From: Primula veris
Taxonomy: Eukaryota > Streptophyta > Magnoliopsida > Ericales > Primulaceae
Direction of reading: 5' to 3'
Length of the DNA: 64,000 nt
Assembly (NCBI GenBank): GCA_963682055.1
Contig: OY821745.1
Coordinates: 12,841,501 to 12,905,500 of the forward strand
How positions within the stretch are numbered: position 1 is the first letter of the stretch; each line of letters starts with the position of its first letter. The notes under the pieces were generated by a model. It ran no database searches, was not told where the DNA came from, and was given only the letters and a program-made list of their open reading frames with translations. This document shows, in pieces, positions 33,741 through 45,156 of the stretch. A program made the translations under genes and the position numbers.

Positions 33741-35089
33741 TTTATTTGTTCGTCTTGTTTATAAGTTGTAGTGCAATCAGGACCGGTTTCAGAGTTTCGG
33801 GGGCCGTAGCCCGTATGCCGCCATAAATTTGGGGCTTTTATTCGTCGTAGACTAGAAAAATTATTTTAATTAAATATTTTGATGTACACTTGCGATGATA
33901 ATAAACACACTTAAACAGACAATAATGCCAATTAATTTTGTCAAAATCCGGACGTAAAAACCGAAGACAAGTCATATAACCAAAAATAAGGTAGTATTCT
34001 TCTAAATAAATGACCAACAATCCTTACAAAAACAAGCATTCTTTTTTTACATTTAAATATTTAATATATGGGACAAGAAAATACCTTGTTTGAAACTTTT
34101 TGTGTGTGTGTGTGTTGATAATACCTTATTTGAACCTACCTGTAATAAAATATGTGATTATACAAATAGATTCAAAATCAAATAACAAAAATAGAAGATA
34201 TTTTTCTTAAAAAATGTTAAATCTGTGAACTTTTCTAAAAAACAGGTATTTTTGTGATAAATGTAATATGTGGGTTTTTAGGTATGTACTCTTGTTTTTT
34301 CCTTGACAATTAGTACCACACTTGGACAACAACAACACAAACTCAAGTAGGCTAACAATTGCTTTTGACAAAAGATTCATATCAAACTGGTAAGACAAGC
34401 GAGAGCAAGATGAACTCGTTCACTTAAATCGGTCAAACAAAAGCCTAGGAGGCTGCTAACAACAATATACGGTTCCGTGTGGTTCGGTATATCAAAAAAA
34501 ATCGGTACGGTTCGGTTTTGAAGAAAACCAGAACCAAACCGAAAATAATTTCTGTTTCGGTTCGGTTTGGCTATTTTCAAAGATAAAATCGTACCGTACC
34601 GAACCAGTTTTTCGGTTTGAAACGATTTTTTGATAATATTTATATACCTTAGTGTCTATATAACAAAAAATTAAGGTGTTCCTTACAAATTCTACTTTAC
34701 TCTTCAATTTTACCAGGAACAATGAGAAGGCGAGAATCAAGCAAACTTGTGAAAAAAAGATGATAATTGAAAACTAGTTAGCTAGAAGATCGTGCGCTAC
34801 AACCTTTTTTGATTTGCATTAAGCACGGAAACCTAGACCTTTATTAGTAGATTTGCTATAAAGTATAAAGTTTTTAACTCATGTATAACCAGGATTGGTA
34901 CTTCAGTGGATCTCTTTGAACATTGAAAATAAAACACAGGCTTTATCGCAAATGAACTTGACACGATTTCTCATCAACTTTGGTTGGTTTGCAAGTCTTG
35001 AAAAGCTGTCGAAGAAAAGCTCGGACACTATGTCTACTCATTTCGAATTTATAACTAGCTTTACCGTGCTTGAATAAAATAGTACTCTA
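33741..35089. other. Intergenic DNA with remnants of dispersed repeats
   Basis: A GC-richer patch at 33775-33830 (GGGGGCCGTAGCCCG) resembles a transposon terminus. At about 34465-34625, repeated CGGTTCGGTTT / AAACCGAACC-type motifs in both orientations form an inverted arrangement like a non-autonomous DNA element. I cannot fix their boundaries. No gene is supported. Confidence 0.5.
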
Positions 35090-35094
35090 TCTTA

Positions 35095-36419
35095 TGTTGG
35101 AAAAACATGTGAAAACATGGGTGTTTCCGAATGGTCACTGGACCAACTTCGAGTCATTATTTCGTGTAACAGCGCTGAGTTGTTTATACCGTACTCAACG
35201 TGTTTGAGTAGCCCGTGTGACGAGCTTCGTAACGGTATATCACATGACCTATTTGGAGAATGGGTGTGAATAAAAAGTGGCTTCAAAGTTGGTGTCTCGA
35301 AAACTCAAATCTGGAAAAACCGAAATGGTAAAGGAAAACCATTTAGTATAATCCCATATTGGAAGATTAAGAGTTAATCTTACAATATATATATCATACC
35401 AACCCATGTAGTTATTAAACTAACATGTCCACATACACTTAAAAGTATTAGTGTGTACCACACACGCTCGCTCGTGTCTCGTGTCTCGGGGCTCGGGTGT
35501 GGGCGTGGGCGTGGGATTTGGGGAATGTCTTGGGTCTTGGGTCCAAACCCGAATAGGGAGCAGTCCCGGTTTCAGAATTAATTGAGCGGATTCTGGGGGT
35601 GTAACTCCCAAAATTGATGACCAACATTTATGGTTGTGGTTTCATTAGAGGCTATAAAAGGCAGCCCTCCCCCTCTCATTTCAACACACCAGAATACACA
35701 AAACCTCACAGCATAAGCATCATATATAGAGAGAGAACCGCACCACCAACAGCTCGACCTGTGGTTCGGTGCCGGTTTCCATACGAGCCACTCTGAGATA
35801 GAAGTTGTAACTTGGGAACAAAGTCCCGAAACCAGAAACCTTTAAAGGTGGTTCGAGAAATATTGTTTAAGGAAAACTGCTCAGCAGTTGCCTCTTCTTA
35901 TATATTTTCTGTTATTTATTTTTCACTCATTTACATTCTGTCCATTACTTTTCTGTAATTTACTTTTCTGTACTGTTTACTTTCAGTCTTTACTTTCTGT
36001 AATTTATTTTTAAGTTCTGTAATTTCCAGTATTTACAAAACCAGTCCGGCAGTTTTTTATAAACAGTCCTGCAGTTTGTTTTATTTACAAAACCAGTCCG
36101 GCAGTTTTTTATAAACCAGTCCGGCAGTTTGTTTTATTGTTAAAACAGTCCGGCAGTTTTTTTATATTGTCAAAACAGTCCGGCAGTTTGTTTTATTGTC
36201 AAAACAGTCCGGCAGTTTGTTTTATTGTCAAAACAGTCCGGCAGTTTGTTTTTTTTTTTGTCAAACCAGTCCAGCAGTTTATTTTAAATTTTGTACGAGT
36301 CAGGAATTGTAATTCATATTCCAATTGTGAGAAATAAAGTGTTATTTCCATTGCGTTCCTGTCTTTTAATTTATTGTCCTTTACTTTATTGTTTGTTCGA
36401 AATAGTATCAAATCCAACA
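35095..36419 (+). mobile_element. Solo LTR, 1.3 kb
   Basis: It begins TGTTGGAAAAACATG and ends AATCCAACA, flanked by perfect TCTTA target duplications (35090-35094, 36420-36424). It contains a TATA box (GCTATAAAAGGC, 35651-35662) about where an LTR promoter would lie, followed by an A-rich leader and a tandem repeat. No internal retrotransposon sequence adjoins it. The TGTTGGAAA start resembles large copia LTRs, but lineage is not certain. Confidence 0.85.
36025..36285 (+). repeat. Tandem CAGTCCGGCAGTTT repeats within the solo LTR
   Basis: Eight or so units of about 30-35 bp with core CAGTCCGGCAGTTTGTTTTA, downstream of the LTR TATA box. If transcribed they would lie in the R/U5 part of the LTR RNA. 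Confidence 0.85.
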
Positions 36420-36424
36420 TCTTA

Positions 36425-36871
36425 CAATTCAACAAATTACACTGTAATGGTCTATCATGCCTTCCGTAGCTCTGAGATAGTCTAAAGTGGGTGTAACGAT
36501 ACCATTTCTCGCACTCTTGCTGTTTGTTTTGCTTTATTATAGTTTAATAATATCTCGATTGCTTGATAGGGTAAGATATGTAAAAAGGGAAAATACTTAA
36601 AGGCAATTTTACATTTTTTTTTTGTTACTTTCTCCAGTAATCCATCTAAAGTAATAAGAAAACGAATAAGGTTCGTATCTATTATTGCACATTTTATGAT
36701 ACTTAGCGTGTATTCTAATTATGCATAAGCGTTACGCTGACAAATCTACACGTCAGTCGTGCCAATCTTTTGGTGACAATTGTTAAGGCCCACGACTCGC
36801 AAACCCATTTGGGACTCGTATATAAACGAAGATGACGACTCTAGTGTTGATTACAATTAGATTACTTCCAA
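36425..36871. other. Presumed promoter of the zf-4CXXC/DDT gene
   Basis: AT-rich. A CTCGTATATAAACG stretch at about 36818 is a possible TATA element some 50 bp before the first ATG I use. No other feature. Confidence 0.4.
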
Positions 36872-37568
36872 ATGAATCACAACCAAAGTATCAGTGATGA
36901 TCGCAGTAATGAAAGTGGTGAAGATGGTGATGAGGATGAATGGAAAACACTGTCAATGAGTGCAAATGTATACGGAATAAGTGATTTACCATATAAAATA
37001 GGTAATCTTTTTTTTGTAATCTAATAGGTAATCTTCCTGTGCCTGGTTGATACAATGAATGTGATGCTCTCATCAAATTAGCAGAGAAAGGGCATTTTCG
37101 CTCTTTTATTTCTGTTTTCGTTGTCTAGGGTGCCACCAAGTGATATGTCCTTTTCTTCTTGGACAGTTTATCTTTAGTACCTTTTTAAATTGCAAAAGAC
37201 TAAAAAGAAAGTTTTGAAACTCAGGGGTAGAATTTTATTGTTAATGTTTTAGTATTGGTTAAACTGGTACTGAGTGGCTATGTATTGCTTAGGAAACAAA
37301 ATGCCCTCAAACTCCTCCATGAACGAGCTACTCGAATGCCATGTTTGTAAGACCCATATGGGTACACCCATTCATCAGGTACATCCTCTTAACCATGATT
37401 ATGATTGGCTGAGTTCCAATTTTGAGCTTGATAGCATATTGGTGAAATGTAGCCTTTTAATACTTAATTAGGATGGTTCCTTTATGATTCATTTATTTTA
37501 TGAAAACCTATATTGATATATGTGCTTGTTTAGTTGCAACTTTTCAAAGCCTTTTCTTTTATTGCTTA

Positions 37569-38395
37569 TGAAATAACTAAATGCCTTAATACTCTAAGAT
37601 TCAGTGACGCGTGTTTCAGTTACAACTGAACTTTATAGATTTCGGTTCTCAGTTGTAACTGAAACTCGATCTAGAATTACCTTAACAAACACACAATCAA
37701 ATGTACTGAATAAGAGTTGAACACATCACGTTTGATAACGGAGTTCGATCTAGCCTACTCTCCGGAGCTCTTGCTCAGATTAGAATATTGAGAAAGTTTA
37801 CAAAGTGTATTTGAGTCTAACAAATCAGTAGCTCTCTAACTGGTTAAGCATATACAATTATTGCTATTACTCCTCTCAACTATTCAATATAGTCTACTGC
37901 GACAGTTTATCTCTCTTAGCAAATAGCTCTGTATTCTTGGAAAATTAAACGCTTTTGTTCTGAATACATAATAAAACCCTACGGCTTATTATGCACTTAT
38001 ATATTGTGCTTACAAAATATGGTAACATAATATACTTAAGAATAAACTTTCCAAGTTTATTCATTGTGATTGATCTCTCAATCTTTTCTTCATATGTTGA
38101 CTTTAGTAGATGATTGTTTGCTGCGCAATTCTTCATATAATATCTTCTGAGATTGCATATATTCAATTATCTTCTCATCATGATATGCTTGATCAACAAG
38201 CTGCAATTCTACAGAAATTTTGACAAGTCTGTCAATATCTTTCAGTTGTAAAAGTCAGTTACAACTGAAAGTGTGACTTATAAAAGATCCATTAGTAACA
38301 AGATGAATATATGACTAAGTAAATGACTTAAGTGTTGTTTATCAAAATAGTGACAACCAAAGAAATTATTAGGTGCTATAAAATAGGTCCTAACA
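37569..38395 (-). mobile_element. Candidate solo LTR in intron 2 of the zf-4CXXC/DDT gene
   Basis: On the minus strand it would begin TGTTAGGACCTATTTTATAG, a common LTR start, and span 827 bp. GCTTA precedes it and GCTTT follows, a 4/5 target duplication. Internally, TTTCAGTTACAACTGAA-type inverted motifs occur near both ends (37616-37665 and 38240-38270). The left boundary is tentative because the terminal CA is inferred only from the duplication. Confidence 0.4.
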
Positions 38396-41300
38396 GCTTT
38401 TAAATTGCTGTATACTTGGTTGAACATATTTACTTTGACGTATCTAGTTTTCTGGCTTGGAAAAGATACAACTTTTTAAAAGCTTGGAAAAGATACGTAC
38501 CCAAATTCTTTTTTTTAGTTTTGTTGCTTCAGTATTAGATGTTTAGTTTCTGATCTGGAAATGTCCTTAAGAGATTTTGAGATTGTTTTTCAATTGTGAC
38601 CATCATATGTATTAAACATATAATCTCCCAATACTGAACATATATATTCTAATCTAGAAAACCAGTTGGTATAGCTATAGGTGTTGTTTCAGTTTTTTTA
38701 GCTAAACATAGTTCATGAATTTGTAGAGGTATTAGCTCTTTGGTAATGTTTCTCAACTGTGATAAAATATGTGGTAAAATCTATATAAGGACAATCTTGC
38801 TGTCACTGAGTTATGGGTTTGTTTGGATGAAGATTTAAACTTAACTTATTAGTTTACCGTGCTTAATGATGATTACTGTAATTATTTGAAATCTAGTCTG
38901 GGAACATTGATTTTACCTTGTACAACTTAGACTTGAGGATTGTGATCATTATTGTAAAAGCAATTGACATGTTTGGCAGGTTATCACGTAGCCTAAGTTA
39001 TGTTTAAGCTGTTATAATAAATGATCATGTGATTATGATTCTAATTAAACGTAATGGTTCTGCAGTGCCGGGAAAAGATTACAAAATTGGGTGCTCATTG
39101 CACTAATAAGAGAAAAGGCAAACCTTGTCCGAACAAGTTCTGTCATAAATGCCTCATGAACAGGTTTGACACTTATCACCTCTTATCTCTATTATTTCTT
39201 TATTGTAAGCTAGTGAACTTACTGAATTATTTTATATTTATGTTTAGATATGCCGAGCAGGCAGAAGAGAAATCTGTCTTGGAGGAGTGGATTTGTCCTA
39301 AGTGCAGAGGCATATGCAATTGCAGCGTATGCATGTAAGTATTTGTTTTATGGACTTTTACTTATTTTTATAACGAAATATTGGTTTTGTTTTAAAGAAC
39401 TGATCTTTCCAGGAAGAGACGTGGACAAGAACCTACTGGGAAACTTGTGGGCACAGCCAAGGCCAATGTTGTTGCATCTGTTTCAGAGCTGCTACATGGT
39501 GAAGGCCCTAAACAAGCTATTGTTTTCAACAAATGCTCAAAAGTAGCAGATGATGGGACCGAAGTTAGTGATACCTTTATTGATGTATACTGCTTTGCTC
39601 TTTTTTCTTTCAAGTGCATGAAACCTGCTTTCTAGAGCATATTTCTATTTGCTTATGTACATATTCATATATCTTTATTTTTTCTTCACTTGTTAGTCTT
39701 GTTACCAAAACCGGTGACAGAGAAAAAGAAGAAGAGGAAGCTCACAGAGCTAAATGTACTAGAAGGTAATAAGGCTGGTACAATTGTTTAGCGAAACACT
39801 ATTTATGGAACCTTTAGCAACTTACTGGTTCATTTTGTGAAATTGTTAGACTTTTCCATGCCTCGGGGAACTGAGATTACAAGTGTAGCTGGTATCAACC
39901 TTCCACCAGAGGATGTTGGTCACGCCTTATAGTTCTTGGAATTTTGTACAACTTTCAAGGAGGTAAGTGAATTTGTTTCTTTATTTCTTCGATCTAGTCT
40001 TTTGGCTTTGTTGGGTTTAATGTTAGGTTGGTCGCGGTTTGTTATGGTACCATGGTGGACTTAACTAGAAAAATATTTCTAGCTTTGGTATGTTAGGTTG
40101 ATTGCTTATCCAAATGTCAAATGTTCAAATTCTGTTCGGGTCCATTCGGGAGAAAACTGTACGCTGATAGAGAAAGACTAAAATAGTTACTTTTGTCATT
40201 GTATAATTCATGAATTATATATGATCTGTGTCCGTTATATCCAGAACAGACAACTTACTTCTAGATTCTTCTAGCCGTTACCATAGAACGTCATGTGTTT
40301 GCCTATTGAGTTTGCAAGATCAGCTCATTATCAATATTTAAATCTTTACTTGTCCATTTTCTCGTGTCTAATTTGCCTGCAAATTTCTGTCTCTTAAGCC
40401 TTCTATTTTCTCTTTTACAACGAAACACTAAATCGCATAATCTATTTTCCGTTTCAAAAAAAGATCGCTTCGATCAAGTTACTTTTTCCACGACTTTCCT
40501 ACGACAACCTATGTTATTATAGTTTTAGAAGATCAAGAAAAACAAAGCAAACTTTGAGCCTAGAAAGTAAGTAAAAGTAGCGAATCAGTTTGCTTTTCTG
40601 GTGTAAACTTTCTTCTTAATATATTTCTATAGTCTATAGTCTATTTTCTACCTTTAATTATTTGGTGTAACTTTGTTTTCCGTTTCTTCTATTTTTTATC
40701 TTTAATAAAACAGATAACGTACTAGGGTGCAGCTGTAAAGTTTTGGGACATCACCTTGATGCAAATCTGCCTTATATGTATTTGGGATCTCAGTTGTGTT
40801 TTTACGTTTCTATATGTTTGTTGTACTTTTCTAGTAGGATGTGCAAGTTAGAGAGGTCTATGAGCTTTGATTGTAGCAGACCATCTATCTTTGCTTTATT
40901 GTTTGACGTTAGTCTTTGTTGAAGTATTTGATACCCTAGTGAAAGAGACTAATTTGTTTGAAACATTTTAACAGGTTCTGGAACTAAAGGAAGGGGAGCC
41001 AATGGATATACTTCTCCAACTGATTTGTGGTGAAAAAGGATTCCGGGGAAAACAGTTCCCAGTTATCCGTTTCCAGATTGTTTTGCTCTCTATGATTCAC
41101 AAGGACTTAGAAAATGAGTATGTATTATAATTCTCAATGAGTCTATTAAATTCTATTCACTAGTATATACTAACATCTGGTTATTTATTGTTTAGAACTG
41201 ACAATGATTCATCATGGCTACAAGCTCTACAGAATTGCCTCTCCAAGTCGCAAGGTTTATTGGAGAAATTGAAGTTGGACGGGATTAATTTGGAAGTTGA

Positions 41301-41609
41301 TGAATATGAGAGTTTAAGCTCATCAACAAGGCTTTTGTTAGATTCCTTACTTCTCTATGTGATGAAGTTATGTGCCAAGTAGGTAAACAGTTTTGTTTTT
41401 AACCTTTTCTTTTTGTTCTTTATGAAGACTTAATTTATTTGTGTCAAATTTGCAGGAAATTTAAAACATGGATAGATGATCAGAACGGTGAACTCGCAGA
41501 AAAAAAGAAAGTATCAAAAGCAAGGATTCAGGAAGCAAAACAAAAGGTAGAAAATTTTGATTTCTTTAACTTTGCTCTAGACATTATAGAAATATTCCCC
41601 ATACCTTAA

Positions 41610-41890
41610 TCCAGATTTCAACGGTCCTCGTACTTTTATTCAAATGCAACACTCGTGGTCCTCATAATTTAGGTATAATTCCTTTTTGATCCGATAGTTT
41701 TAATCGAAATACAGTTAGACCCCGTAGGGATAAACCCCTGTGGAAGTAACTAGAACTATGGGAACTAGGACTGTGTAGACTGAAACTAAAACTACGGGCA
41801 CCACCGCTATAACTTAATCAAACTTTTAGTATGGAGAGTGTAGCAATTGAAATGATAGGGACCAAATTGAAGCTACTGACTGTCGATGTA
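41610..41890. mobile_element. MITE-like repeat in the penultimate intron
   Basis: Phrases such as GGTCCTCGTA, TTTAGGTATAATTCC and GATAGGGACCAAATTG belong to a plant dispersed repeat with GGTCC..TATAGTTTC-type boxes. A relative lies at 46040-46480 in a Toc gene intron. Boundaries and target duplication not resolved. Confidence 0.45.
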
Positions 41891-42263
41891 ATTCACTGAC
41901 ATTTATTTTTGTACTTAAAATGGGAAACTATACAGAAGAAGCAATTGAAGCCGCAGAGGCAAGATGAGGTGCGCAAAGATGTTGTTACTAGTAATGCTGA
42001 TAGTCTTTCAAAATCCAAGCATGAGACTATTGTTTCAGACATAAAAATTGAAATAAATAAAGCTCATGCTGAGGTGATGGAAGTTCAAAACAAGGCAACT
42101 GATGGTATTCTCAAGTTTTGATTTATTTGTTTTATAATTTTTTTGCAGCTATAGTTGATCGTTATCTTCATTGAAGAAATGAAAAATACAGCTTGTTTTG
42201 GTCAATTTTCAGACTGCCTTTCCATTCGAAATCATTAATTAATGTAAATTTGAATCTATGTTT

Positions 42264-42466
42264 AGTAAAGCGTGATCGGGTTGCTTAGTTACAGAGAAAA
42301 AGATTTAGACTGTCATTTCACAAACAATCAATCGACTGGATTGACGAAATGAATTAAATTAATAAAGGAGTAAAGCGTGATCGGGTTGCTTAGTTACAGA
42401 GAAAAAGATTTACTGTCATTTCACAAACAATCAATCGACTGGATTGACGAAATGAATTAAATTAAT
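42264..42466. repeat. ~105-bp tandem duplication
   Basis: Copies at 42264-42368 and 42369-42466 both start AGTAAAGCGTGATCGGG and contain AATCAATCGACTGGATTGAC, a short inverted repeat. They differ by a 2-bp indel. Located just past the last exon of the zf-4CXXC/DDT gene. Confidence 0.9.
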
Positions 42467-45156
42467 AACCTTTATTGATTTACTATGGAATCTGTTCAGA
42501 GAAAATTACTCTTTGTAAATGTAATCATTGAAGTCCTAAGTGAAACATAACCACTTATTAGTACCAGTTTACTCAGATGTTTTAAGACTATATCATGTTG
42601 AAATTTTTTAACCTACTTTTTTCATTGTTCGTCCATATTCTCCTTCAATTCCAAATTTTTATTGACAGGAATGCAAATATCATGTCTACACCTTTTTTAT
42701 TCTTATAAAAAGATGAAGCTTCAGCGGCTGAAGTTCACGTGTGTTACAAAACCAGACGCGATATTGTAATAGAAGCAGCCTTTTTCTTAGATAGCTGTAA
42801 TTAAGGAGCGGTAGATAAGTAAAACTCCCATAAAAAAAAAAGTGGTATATTTTGAAAACCTTGTAATATTCCATAAAAACAAATCTGATGGAATTTTTTT
42901 TTCTTCGGTGTAATATCCATCAGGATACTTAGATATTCGATATTTTTGCCATCCTTGTCATTTTGAAATTGTTGTCTTTAGCATATTACCTTTTCTCACC
43001 TCGTCACTACTCAGAGCGCTCATTGATACACACTTATCCATGATCACCAAAAGACAGTAGCAGTCCCAATCTTATTTAATTAATCCACCACAAGGGAATG
43101 TTCCGACGTGTTTTTTTTAATATAATTAATAAACTTCTATTTGAACATAACCTGCTTTGCAGGCGCTAAAGATCAAATTATGGTGGTAAGCATAGTATAC
43201 TAGGGTTTCAACCACTTTGACCAACTTGCTCGTGACGAGAAGTGTGGATGAATAAGTGCAAGAGCGGGTTCGCAAGAGGTTCCTTTTTTTGACAGATGTG
43301 AGAAAAATGGGAAATGGGTAAATTATGAGAAGGTTAATTTCGAATTTATTGTACTGCTGTATGGCGATATTACAAAATTCACTCCCATTATGTTTCAAGT
43401 TTCCCTCATACATCAATGGAAATCAATTTCTCATATCTTATCAGAAAGTTAAAGACTCGTAATAAATGGAAATAATTATTAATGTTTGTCATTTCATAGT
43501 TGATGATGTAGTAAACAATGTGGTCGAGGGAGAAAACTATAAAATACTTGAGGATTGCATGCCAGTAGTCAAAACAGTAGGGGTTTATTTGCATTTTGCA
43601 AATAACCTCTCATACCGTCATACATGGTGTTGTTTAGAAGTACTAGAAGTGTTAGAATAAAGCAAGCTCTCAAGATGGATGGTACAGAAGAAGACGGGGT
43701 GAATGAATACCAGTAATAGTTTCGTCCAAACTATTTTATACTACGAGTAAAAGATAGCTCTAACCCATATTAAAGCTGGGATCATCTGTTGGAAAATAGA
43801 TCAATACTTTTTTATATAAAGCTTTTACTCAAGAAAAAACTTTCAGGTCGTTTTTTTCTGGGAAATTGTTGGCTTGAGCTACTGACATATTGACATGCCA
43901 AGGGCATACCATGATCATACGTTGAAAACAAGAAAACAAATGGTAAGTTTCTTTTATAACATAACTAATGCAATTAAGATGAACAAACGAAATGGAGTGA
44001 GAGTTCCAAGTTCCAACAATGTCCCAAACACCATCTATAAAGAGAGAGCTTCCATGTGATAAAACACTCGTACTACTGTATATAAAATTACTCTCATAGA
44101 GTCTCATACTCCTCCGAGAAAATCAGAGTTGCTTATTGAGACTTGCTCACAAATCATGAATGCCTAAACACAAAACCAGTAACAGAATTGCCTGTCCTCA
44201 ATGAGAGGGTTAGCAAGGCTGATGCTTTCAAGCAACGAAAATTCTAAATTAACTTAAAAGAGTTAAAATGGTATACCAGATAGATTATAAGTAAAACGTG
44301 ACAGGCCAAAACAGAACACTCAAACTCGCCCAACATGAATCTGCTTACAGAAACAATTGCAGTAGCACAGCCTAAACAGTTTTAACGGTGCAATTTGATA
44401 ACTGAAAGGTGCAAGTAAAAATGCATCTATAAATTGAGCTTTCGAATCGCTTACGGAGAAAATGTTACTGCAAGTCTACAACGCGCTGGACTACTTGGAC
44501 ACAGTATTCCTTTGGAAAAAATTGTAAATATACAGTGGGCAACATAGACTCGCTACTATTTCTTAAGAGAAAACGCATCTAAACCGTGAAACACTCAAAT
44601 GTTAAGTTTTTTAAAATAAATAAATAAATTTTGCATTGCATAGGTACATTTGAAAACACACAAACCAGTACGTCCTGTGTATCTTGACAAATGACAATCG
44701 AATTTTATCGACCAATTAATATAGACTAAAATCAATCCAGATGAAAACTTATAGCTAGAGAAGGTCGACATAAGCCACTCATGTACCTATTGTCGATCAG
44801 AAATTAATCTAATTAATGCAAACTGATAGCACCTCATTCTATGAATAGTGATATTGTCGATCCGAAAGTAAATGCTTGAGTTCAAGACACGATCACAAAG
44901 AAATAGAGAAGAAAAACTCATATCCCACAAGAAAACTGCAATCCCTGTCCACAACCTTTGTGAATATAGCAACTGACAAAAGTTATACTACAATAGCAGC
45001 AAAAATCAGTCCTCTCGAGTCTAACCAATACAAATTTACTAAACAGGAATTATTTAACGACAAAACAAAACATCAAAGCATTAAAAGGCAAGAATATATT
45101 TTAAAAAAAAAAAACAAGAACAATACTCACGCATCGCCTAAGTTGCGAAATTATCG
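42467..45156. other. Intergenic DNA between the zf-4CXXC/DDT and Toc genes
   Basis: No exon chain, RNA gene or bounded transposon that I can support. Several small frames (43126-43416, 43466-43660, 43829-44107) have no recognisable domain. The part near 45156 probably contains the Toc 3' UTR. Confidence 0.5.

Larger units (their letters stand above)
36872..42121 (+). pseudogene. zf-4CXXC_R1 / DDT-domain (CDCA7-related) gene with premature stop
   Basis: Exons consistent in frame: 36872-37001, 37293-37378, 39066-39163, 39248-39334, 39413-about 39580, about 39699-39764, about 39850-39963, 40975-41117, 41196-41378, 41456-41546 and 41936-42121. The Cys-rich R1 domain is spread over exons 2-5 (ECHVCKTHMG, CREKITKLGAHC, NKFCHKCLMNR, EEWICPKCRGICNCSVC, KKRGQEPTGKLVGTAKA). 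The DDT-like part (INLPPEDVGHAL, FLEFCTTF, VLELKEGEPMDILLQL) follows. Within the latter, TAG at 39930-39932 replaces the expected Gln before FLEFC. The junction of exons 5 and 6 lacks a phase-compatible canonical donor. At about 41345-41365 the family motif LCDEV lies out of frame. The product would be nuclear and chromatin-linked. These lesions suggest a recent pseudogene, unless the stop is a sequencing error. Confidence 0.8.
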
